Positions 58,827-64,000 of a stretch of 64,000 bases of DNA are shown here, piece after piece. The first letter of the stretch is position 1. Each line of letters starts with the position of its first letter. The notes below the pieces were generated by a model. That model was given only the letters and a program-made list of their open reading frames with translations. It ran no database searches and was not told the origin of the DNA. The stretch comes from Azospirillum oryzae (GTDB lineage Bacteria; Pseudomonadota; Alphaproteobacteria; Azospirillales; Azospirillaceae): NCBI RefSeq assembly GCF_900177515.1, contig NZ_FXAK01000009.1, positions 496,001 through 560,000 of the forward strand, written 5' to 3'. The position numbers and the translations under genes are program-made.

Positions 58827-60902
58827 TCAAGTTGGATTGTTCGTTGCAGCATTGAGAGCAAGCGATTTCCTCTCGCGCAAAGCGTGCAGCCGGGCGATCT
58901 CCTGTTCATCGGCCTCGACCAGCCATACCGCATGACCGCCGGCGGAGGCCCGTCGGGCCTGCAACCAGCCTCGGCGCAGCCAGTGGTACAAGGTGTTGGC
59001 CGGGATCTCCAGGCGGGCCGCCAGTTCCGGCAACGTCCGCTCATCCGGTCCCAGTCGCTCGACCCGAGCGGACGGTCGGGGATAGGCCCCCACCGGCACG
59101 CCTTGGCGATGCAGCAGGTCGCGCACCATGACGTCGGTGAAGGTTTCGCGCCGCTTGGGCGGGTGCCAGCCTTCGGTGTTGAGCATCGCCGCGATGGCCG
59201 GAGCCTTGTGGCCGTCGGCGTTCAGCGCCTGGATGCGCTCCATCAGGGCCGGAAAGGTGCTGAGTTGGTCGCGGCGCCGGACGGCGCGCCGCAAGGGGTG
59301 CTGAGTATGAACACCACCGGCCCAGTGGCAGTCCACCGTGACCGCCTCCGTCGCGCCGGCCACGGTCACCACGACCTTGTCCAACAGGAGGCGGGCGATG
59401 GTCTGGCGGTCGGCATCCGTCGTCGTGGCGGCCCGCCACAGGGTGGGAATGTCGTCGGCCAAGCGCCGGATCGCCTCGCGCTCCGCCGCGCTCAGCGGCA
59501 TCGGCTGCTGGGCGAGGAAGCGGTCGTGATCCGCCTGGACCCGGATTTCCGCCGCCAGGGCCTCCTCCCATGCGCGTTCCAAAGCGCGGGCGACCAAGCG
59601 GTTCTCGGGCTCGACCGCGCGATACTCACGCCGCGCCCGATCCGCTTCGTAATGGGCGCGCTCCACGCGCTGACGCCATTGGCGATGGAGGTGTTGGCGT
59701 TCCAGGTCCAGGTCCTCCGCCCATTGCAGGCTGACCTCCAGCGCCGCCGGTTCGAGAGTCCGCAAGATCAACGCGCCAACCAGCGCCTCCAATTCACGCC
59801 CGCCCAGCGATTGGCAGGAAGGGGCGGCGAAGCGGATCGCTCCCTGGCTGCAGCGATAGCGGCGGAAGCGGCCCTGATCATGATATTCGGTGGCCATCCG
59901 CTGGCCGCATCGCCCACAAAACACCAGCCCGGCCAGCAACGCCGGGCCACCACGGGCGACGCCCGCCGCCGGATTGCGATTCGCCGCCATCTGCGTCTGG
60001 TTCCTCTCGAAGGTTTCCCAGGTGATATAGGCTGGCCAATGGTCTTTGATCAGCACCGTCCAGCGCTCGGGAACCCCCGCTCCGGCTTGGTGAGGATGGC
60101 GGCCATAGATATAGGCGCCCGCGTAGACTGGGTTGTGCAGCATGTCCTGCAAGGTGGTGCGGCTGGGCCGCCTCCATTCCAACTCGCCCTTGCCCGGGCC
60201 GGCGCGCAGGCGGCGCGGCAGCGTGAGATCGTGAGCAACGAAATAACCAAGCACCCGGTGGACCGAGCCGTGTCGGTCGAAGAGGTCGAAGACCAGGCGA
60301 ACGGTCGTCTGAACCTGCTCATCGGGATCGAAGACGATCTCTCCCGAGGGCCGGCGGAGGTAGCCGCGCGGCAGGTTGGTGACGATTTCGCCCCGTTGCG
60401 CCTTGGCCAAACGCCCGGCCAGCATGCGGCTCTTGAGCAGATGCAACTCGGCCTCCGACATGGTGCCCTTCAGGCCGAGCAGGAGGCGGTCGTTGAAGAT
60501 ACCCGGGTCGTAGACGCCATCACGATCAGCCAGAAGCGTCCGCCGCACGCCGCAGATCTCCAGCAACTGGTACCAGTCGCAGCACGAGCGGGCCAAACGC
60601 GACATCTCCACCCCGAGGACCAACCCCACACGGCCCAGACCGACGTCGGCGACCAGCCGTTGAAAGCCGGGGCGCCCGGTGGCCGAGGCGGCGGAGCGGC
60701 CGAGATCCTCGTCGATGATCACGATCCGCTCCCGTGGCCAGCCGAGGGCGAGGGCGCGCTCGACCAGAGCGTATTGAAGACGGGTCGATTCCTGATGATG
60801 CTCGACCTGCTGAAGCGTGGATTGGCGGACGTAGACGACGGCCAAACGGTCACGGTGGGCGCCCTGGATCTTCTCGCTCGGGGCTGGGATGGGGCCGGTC
60901 AT
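58827..60902 (-). CDS. Large serine recombinase
   Basis: A 691-aa site-specific recombinase. The catalytic resolvase domain starts at residue 20 with 'AVVYVRQSTLQQ' (nucleophile Ser28) and contains 'GVEMSRLARS'. A recombinase domain ('GYFVAHDLTLPRR', 'TLQDMLHNPVYAGAYIYGR') is followed by a zinc ribbon ('VFCGRCGQRM' and the later 'RCSQGAIRF' and 'SCQS' cysteines), then a coiled coil and a C-terminal HTH-like region ('LPELAARLEIPANTLYHWL'). It integrates and excises its element by recombining short att sites. Intact in length. Its start overlaps the upstream small gene by 53 bp. Confidence 0.92.
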   Translation of the reverse strand: MTGPIPAPSEKIQGAHRDRLAVVYVRQSTLQQVEHHQESTRLQYALVERALALGWPRERIVIIDEDLGRSAASATGRPGFQRLVADVGLGRVGLVLGVEMSRLARSCCDWYQLLEICGVRRTLLADRDGVYDPGIFNDRLLLGLKGTMSEAELHLLKSRMLAGRLAKAQRGEIVTNLPRGYLRRPSGEIVFDPDEQVQTTVRLVFDLFDRHGSVHRVLGYFVAHDLTLPRRLRAGPGKGELEWRRPSRTTLQDMLHNPVYAGAYIYGRHPHQAGAGVPERWTVLIKDHWPAYITWETFERNQTQMAANRNPAAGVARGGPALLAGLVFCGRCGQRMATEYHDQGRFRRYRCSQGAIRFAAPSCQSLGGRELEALVGALILRTLEPAALEVSLQWAEDLDLERQHLHRQWRQRVERAHYEADRARREYRAVEPENRLVARALERAWEEALAAEIRVQADHDRFLAQQPMPLSAAEREAIRRLADDIPTLWRAATTTDADRQTIARLLLDKVVVTVAGATEAVTVDCHWAGGVHTQHPLRRAVRRRDQLSTFPALMERIQALNADGHKAPAIAAMLNTEGWHPPKRRETFTDVMVRDLLHRQGVPVGAYPRPSARVERLGPDERTLPELAARLEIPANTLYHWLRRGWLQARRASAGGHAVWLVEADEQEIARLHALRERKSLALNAATNNPT

Positions 60903-61053
60903 CGCTGTCCTCCTCCGTTCCCGGACTGGCCTCCAGGTGTCGGCGGGCCAAGCGGCCGATCAGCACGGCCAGTTTGCGCCGCCGCTCCATCGGCAAGCGG
61001 CGCCAGATCATCGGGGGCGGTTGCGCGTCGGGGCTCATGACGATGCTCGCCAA
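60850..61053 (-). CDS. Small accessory protein of the recombinase element
   Basis: A 67-aa basic protein with 'MIWRRLPMERRRKLAVLIG' (a conserved-looking helix) upstream of the recombinase gene and overlapping it. Small genes with this kind of arginine-rich helix often precede such recombinases in alphaproteobacterial elements (recalled). A second open frame, 60899-61108, overlaps it in another frame ('RVGPAALLALVRWVGEH') and may be its original N-terminus separated by a frameshift. Confidence 0.5.
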   Translation of the reverse strand: MASIVMSPDAQPPPMIWRRLPMERRRKLAVLIGRLARRHLEASPGTEEDSDDRPHPSPEREDPGRPP

Positions 61054-61350
61054 CCCAGCGGACCAGGGCCAGCAAGGCCGCTGGCCCCACCCGGGGTGAA
61101 TCGCTCAACCAAAATGGCGCTTCAGAGGTTCCAGGGCCGGGAGGTGGAGAGCTTCTTCCACACCCTCAAGGTCGAGTTGGTCCACCGCACTCGGCTCGAA
61201 ACCCGCGATCAGGCCCGCCGGGAGGTGTTCGCCTAAATCGAAACCTACTACAATCGCCAACGCGCCCACTCGGCCATCGGATACATCACCCCCGAACAGG
61301 CCGAGTTAAGATCTGCGTGAACCCGTGTCCACCGAACCGGGGCAAGATCA

Positions 61351-61442
61351 CGCCTCCCTGTGCCAAAGACACAGAAAACCGACGGCAGATCAGCGGGTTT
61401 CCGGAGGGGGCATCGGATGAGGGTTCTGGAAACCACCTCTTA
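61351..61442 (-). mobile_element. 92-bp end fragment of the IS5 element
   Basis: Matches 28765-28856 at 91 of 92 positions, including the terminal repeat GGTTCTGGAAACCACCTCTT. It starts exactly at the IS3 right end and holds only the region upstream of the transposase start. The following ~95 bp (61443-61537) have no gene I can name; the minus strand reads 'MDEFGVQIAASGGGYVMFKH' up to the junction, which may be a truncated gene. Confidence 0.85.
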
Positions 61443-61537
61443 ATGTTTGAACATGACGTAGCCACCGCCTGACGCGGCGATTTGCACGCCGAACTCGTCC
61501 ATGCCGGGTCGGTCTTCCCCGATCTGAATGGTGAGGA

Positions 61538-62062
61538 TCAGGGCAGCGCGCGCGAAGCGTCGCCCAGCCGGTGATAGGAACGGTTGAAATAGACGAGGCC
61601 GAGATGGTCGTCCGTCGCCCCCTCCGGGCCGGCCGGGCGCTGGCGGATGTCGACGACCTGGCAGTAGAGGACACTGTGGGTGCCGACCGTGTGGGTGTCG
61701 ACGATGCGGCAGTCGAAATTGACCAGCGCGCCGGCCAACGCCGGGCTGCCGGTCTCCAGGCTGGTCCAATCGGCATGGGCGAACCGTTCGTCGGCCGACA
61801 GGCCGCGGTTGGAGAAGACCTCCGACAGCGATTGCTGCCCGCCGCAGAGCGGGTTGACGCAGAGTACGCCGTTGGTAGTGAAGGCCCGATGCACGAAGGA
61901 GGACTGGTTCAGGCAGACCAGCAGGGTCGGCGGCTGGTCGGTCACGCTGCACACCGCGGTGGCGGTGAAGCCGGCCCGGCCGCCGGGACCTGCGGTGGTG
62001 ACGATGTTCACGGCGCCGGTCAGCATCGACATGCCGTTGCGGAAGCGGGAAACCTCAACCAT
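61538..62062 (-). CDS. Flavin reductase (HpaC/DIM6-NTAB family)
   Basis: A 174-aa FMN/FAD reductase of normal single-domain length: 'FRNGMSMLTGAVNIVTT', 'GFTATAVCSVTDQPPTLLVC' (20 residues) and 'NPLCGGQQSLSEVF' are the family blocks. It hands reduced flavin to a monooxygenase. Last gene of a minus-strand group with a PDR reductase, SDR and ring-hydroxylating dioxygenase subunit. No flavin-dependent monooxygenase is next to it; the IS5 fragment downstream may have removed one. Confidence 0.88.
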   Translation of the reverse strand: MVEVSRFRNGMSMLTGAVNIVTTAGPGGRAGFTATAVCSVTDQPPTLLVCLNQSSFVHRAFTTNGVLCVNPLCGGQQSLSEVFSNRGLSADERFAHADWTSLETGSPALAGALVNFDCRIVDTHTVGTHSVLYCQVVDIRQRPAGPEGATDDHLGLVYFNRSYHRLGDASRALP

Positions 62063-62078
62063 GGGAGTGTCCTTAATC

Positions 62079-63041
62079 TCAGATGTCGAGGACGAGCGTG
62101 TCCGTGCGGGCGCGCGAGCAGCAGAGCAGGATCTGGTCGTTGTCGGCCTTCTCCTCGTCGGTCAGGAAGACGTCGCGGTGGTCGGGCGTGCCCTCCAGCA
62201 CCGTGCACAGGCAGGTGCCGCACACGCCCTGCTCGCAGGACATCTGCACCTTGATGCCGATGCGGCCCAGCGCCTGGACGATGGTCTCGTCCTCCGCCAC
62301 CCGGACGGTCCTGCCGCTGCGCTGCGCCACCACCTCGAAGCTGCTGCCGCCGGTGACGGCCTCCGCCTGGAAATATTCGCGGTGGATGCGCTCAGCCGGC
62401 AGGCCGAGACGTGCCGCCTCGCCGATCACCCAGTCCATGAAGCCGGTCGGGCCGCAGACATAGAGGTGGGTGCCGGCGGGTGCGGAACCGAGCAGGGCGG
62501 GGAGGTCCAGGCGCTGGCCGGCCGGGCCGTCGTCGAGATGCAGGGCGGCGCGGTCGCGGAAGGCGGCCTCCGCCAGTTCGTCCAGGAAGGCGCAGGCGTC
62601 GCGGCTGCGGCCGCAGTAATGCAGTTCGAAACTGCCGCCGGAGGTCACCAGGGCGTGGGCCATCGCGATCATCGGGGTGATGCCGATACCGCCGCCGATC
62701 AGGACCGAATGGGCAGCATCGGTTGCCAGCGGGAACAGGTTGCGCGGCAGGCCGACTGCAACCTCCGTTCCCTCCTGCAAGCCCTCATGCGCCGCGACCG
62801 AGCCGCCGCGCGAGGCGGGATCGCGCAGGATGCCCAGCCGGTAGCGGTTGCGGTCGGCCGGGTCGCCGCACAGCGAATATTGCCGGACCAGCCCCGGCGC
62901 CAGATGCAGATCGACATGCGCCCCGGCCTCGAAGGGGGGCAGCGGCCGGCCGGCCCGGTCGACGAGGTCCAGAAGGAGCACCCCGTTCCCTTCGACCCGG
63001 CGGCGGGCCACCGTCAGCGTCAGCGTGTCTTGCGTCGTCAT
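62079..63041 (-). CDS. PDR/VanB-type oxidoreductase (FMN and 2Fe-2S)
   Basis: A 320-aa phthalate-dioxygenase-reductase-like protein. 'GLVRQYSLCGDPADRNRY' (flavin RxYS), 'LIGGGIGITPMIAMA' and 'LYVCGPTGFMDWVI' (NAD) and a C-terminal plant-type ferredoxin with Cys269, Cys274, Cys277 and Cys307 ('CEQGVCGTCLC') are all present. It moves electrons from NADH to a Rieske oxygenase. The neighbouring dioxygenase beta subunit points to that partner. Spacing to the flavin reductase gene is 16 bp. Confidence 0.92.
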   Translation of the reverse strand: MTTQDTLTLTVARRRVEGNGVLLLDLVDRAGRPLPPFEAGAHVDLHLAPGLVRQYSLCGDPADRNRYRLGILRDPASRGGSVAAHEGLQEGTEVAVGLPRNLFPLATDAAHSVLIGGGIGITPMIAMAHALVTSGGSFELHYCGRSRDACAFLDELAEAAFRDRAALHLDDGPAGQRLDLPALLGSAPAGTHLYVCGPTGFMDWVIGEAARLGLPAERIHREYFQAEAVTGGSSFEVVAQRSGRTVRVAEDETIVQALGRIGIKVQMSCEQGVCGTCLCTVLEGTPDHRDVFLTDEEKADNDQILLCCSRARTDTLVLDI

Positions 63042-63053
63042 GACCGTCTTTCC

Positions 63054-63794
63054 TCAACGCATGAAGATGCCGCCGTTGATGTCCCAGGCCGCACCGGTGG
63101 CGAAATCCGCGTCGCTTGATGCCAGCTCCACCGCCATCCGGGCGACGAAGGCGGGGTTGCCCAGACGCTTCACCGGGATCATGCCGATCAGCGTTTCCAG
63201 CCGTTCCGGCGGGACCGAGGCACGGACCGACGGCAGCTCCATCGGGCCGGGGGCGATGGCGTTGACGGTGACATTGCTGGCCGCCAGTTCGCGGGCGAAG
63301 ATCTTGGTCAGCGTCAGGATGCCGGCCTTGGAGGAGGCGTAATGCGCGCCCGACGCGGTGCCGCCATTCTGCCCCGCCAGTGAAGCGATGTTGACGATGC
63401 GGCCATAGCCGGCCTTCGCCAGATGGGCGCCGAACACCTGACAGCCGAGGAAGGTGCCACGCAGGTTGACGGTCAGCACCGCGTCGAATTCCTCCGGCGT
63501 GATCTGCATGACCGGGGTCATCGGCGTCATCGCCGCGTTGTTGACCGCCACATGCAGCGCCCCCCAGCGGGCCAGCACCGCGTCGAGCGCGGCGGCGAAA
63601 TCAACCTTGCGGGTGACGTCGAGCCCAAGCGGCAGCACCGCCTCGCCCGACGGGTCGAGGGTTGCCGCCGCCTCCTTGACCGCCTCTTCGGCGATGTCGG
63701 TGAGGGCGACGCGGTAGCCGGCGGCGAGGAACTGTTCGGCGATGACCCGGCCCAGCCCCTGGGCCGCGCCGGTGACGAGTGCGACCTGTGCCAT
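63054..63794 (-). CDS. Short-chain dehydrogenase, candidate cis-diol dehydrogenase
   Basis: A 246-aa classical SDR: 'LVTGAAQGLGRVIAEQF', 'VNNAAMTPMTPV' (NNAG variant), 'VNIASLAGQNGG' (Ser), 'YASSKAGIL' (YxxxK) and 'WDINGGIFM'. Between a ring-hydroxylating dioxygenase and its reductase, an SDR most often re-aromatises the cis-dihydrodiol (inference). Spacing is 12 bp to the PDR gene and 15 bp to the dioxygenase gene. Confidence 0.88.
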   Translation of the reverse strand: MAQVALVTGAAQGLGRVIAEQFLAAGYRVALTDIAEEAVKEAAATLDPSGEAVLPLGLDVTRKVDFAAALDAVLARWGALHVAVNNAAMTPMTPVMQITPEEFDAVLTVNLRGTFLGCQVFGAHLAKAGYGRIVNIASLAGQNGGTASGAHYASSKAGILTLTKIFARELAASNVTVNAIAPGPMELPSVRASVPPERLETLIGMIPVKRLGNPAFVARMAVELASSDADFATGAAWDINGGIFMR

Positions 63795-63809
63795 CCCTTG
63801 GGCTCCTTG

Positions 63810-64000
63810 TCAGAGGATGTAGCCGATGCTGTGCAGCGCGTCGGTGGAGTTCACCAGCCGGACGATCTTGCCTCTCAGCCGGAAGCCGTCCGCGCCGCGG
63901 ACCAACTCGTAGGTCACGTCGGCGGTGTAGTCGCGCAGCGTCTCCTTGCGGAACTCGCGCAGATGCTGGGCGGCGCGGACGGTGACGGTGGCGCCGTCGT
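63810..64000 (-). CDS. Aromatic-ring-hydroxylating dioxygenase beta subunit, C-terminal part
   Basis: The frame is open at the window edge. The visible ~62 residues ('VTVRAAQHLREFRKETLRDY', 'YELVRGADGFRLRGKIVRLV', 'NSTDALHSIGYIL') match the C-terminus of small (beta) subunits of Rieske dioxygenases, an NTF2-like fold that supports the alpha subunit. The alpha subunit should lie upstream beyond 64000. With the SDR, PDR and flavin reductase genes it forms an aromatic-degradation operon running leftward to the IS5/IS3 junction. Confidence 0.8.
   Translation of the reverse strand, partial: DGATVTVRAAQHLREFRKETLRDYTADVTYELVRGADGFRLRGKIVRLVNSTDALHSIGYIL

Larger units (their letters stand above)
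58801..61148 (-). mobile_element. 2.3-kb serine-recombinase insertion inside orfB
   Basis: The IS3 orfB reading continues exactly if this segment is removed: left junction CCCATGGA|CATCTG, right junction GAGGTGGA|GAGCTT. TGGA occurs at both ends (58801-58804 and 61145-61148), as expected for a 2-4 bp crossover core. It holds one large recombinase gene and one small gene, both minus strand. No other cargo. Confidence 0.75.
58364..61320 (+). pseudogene. IS3-family transposase OrfB, deleted, split and nonsense-mutated
   Basis: Three lesions. First, after 'MRFRFIEDHRDEFAVRLM' (58364 on) about 200 bp are missing and the frame shifts into 'RFRPVTTDSRHGLPVAPDLL'. Second, the catalytic core ('VWLADFTSLPTAEGWLYL', 'HSDRGSQYAS') is cut after 'CCYDNAPMD' at ~58804 by the recombinase element and resumes at ~61145 with 'ESFFHTLKVELVHRTRLETR'. 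Third, 'REVFA' is followed by TAA where a Tyr codon is expected, before 'IETYYNRQRAHSAIGYITPE'. It cannot make a functional protein. Confidence 0.88.
57991..61350 (+). mobile_element. IS3-family element, broken, carrying a nested recombinase element
   Basis: Bounded by perfect 26-bp inverted repeats beginning TGATCTTGCCCCGGTTCG (57991-58016) and ending at 61350 (61325-61350). Inside are orfA, a three-way damaged orfB, and a 2.3-kb serine-recombinase element inserted in orfB. The left flank is the end of the MocR gene; the right flank is a piece of an IS5 element. The flanking 3-mers do not match, so the original insertion site has been rearranged. Confidence 0.85.

Noticed and set aside
58884..61040. 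Long plus-strand frame opposite the serine recombinase
   Set aside because: No recombinase or other motif; mirror of the true minus-strand gene.
61440..61540. Minus-strand reading 'MDEFGVQIAASGGGYVMFKH' next to the IS5 fragment
   Set aside because: Could be the start of a gene cut by the IS, but only 20 residues remain and no family was recognised.
1..64000. CRISPR arrays, tRNA, rRNA, riboswitches, replication origin
   Set aside because: Read for repeats with regular spacing, cloverleaf-like segments and known leaders; none was found.

Overview
The window is uniformly very GC-rich and is almost entirely metabolic and mobile accessory DNA. It carries betaine-type ABC transport, LLM flavin monooxygenases, a TRAP permease, a Nit1C (nitrilase/radical-SAM) cluster, a MocR regulator and many IS remnants. 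This suggests a plant- or soil-associated alphaproteobacterium of the Azospirillum/Rhodospirillales kind, probably a secondary replicon. No rRNA, tRNA, replication or other housekeeping gene was seen. The taxon is inferred from gene content and codon bias only.

Layout. (1) 1-4369, plus: end of a sugar-acid or hydroxyacid operon (TRAP permease end, 3-hydroxyacid dehydrogenase, D-2-hydroxyacid dehydrogenase, transketolase). (2) 4465-19086: a block of 13 minus-strand genes (5078-18542) between two inverted IS5-family relics. It holds a flavin reductase, aldehyde dehydrogenase, LLM monooxygenase, alpha/beta hydrolase, CMD and NIPSNAP proteins, ProVWX betaine importer, DUF1185 protein, GhrA-like reductase, MFS carrier and PucR regulator. 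Together they look like an uptake and ring-opening pathway for a betaine-like N-methylated heterocycle such as trigonelline. (3) 19102-27914: two LysR-centred loci with SDRs, an MFS pump, peroxiredoxin, a 6-oxocamphor-hydrolase-like crotonase, a GST and an AhpD-like protein. (4) 27966-34548: an IS5 element, a decayed integrase, nepI and an AraC regulator, a DnaQ-like exonuclease, a DUF427 protein and a frameshifted IS6 element. (5) 34563-43708: an acyl-CoA pathway (binding protein, crotonase, ligase, TetR, MaoC, SDR, thiolase, thioesterase, Fe-ADH) with the same 19-bp operator-like motif in two promoters. (6) 44082-47155: OhrR-like regulator, alpha/beta hydrolase and GMC oxidoreductase, with three TATCGCGA boxes in the divergent promoter. 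(7) 48049-55982: a complete nine-gene Nit1C cluster with a near-consensus sigma-54 promoter, divergent from a MocR regulator that is preceded by a 59-codon leader ORF. (8) 57991-61442: a broken IS3 element split by a serine-recombinase element and fused to an IS5 end. (9) 61538-64000: flavin reductase, vanillate-reductase-like PDR protein, SDR and the end of a ring-hydroxylating dioxygenase beta subunit.

The most interesting parts are the Nit1C locus with its RpoN promoter and leader-ORF/MocR arrangement, and the IS-bounded betaine/LLM catabolic block. All functional statements are read by eye from motifs; no database search was run.
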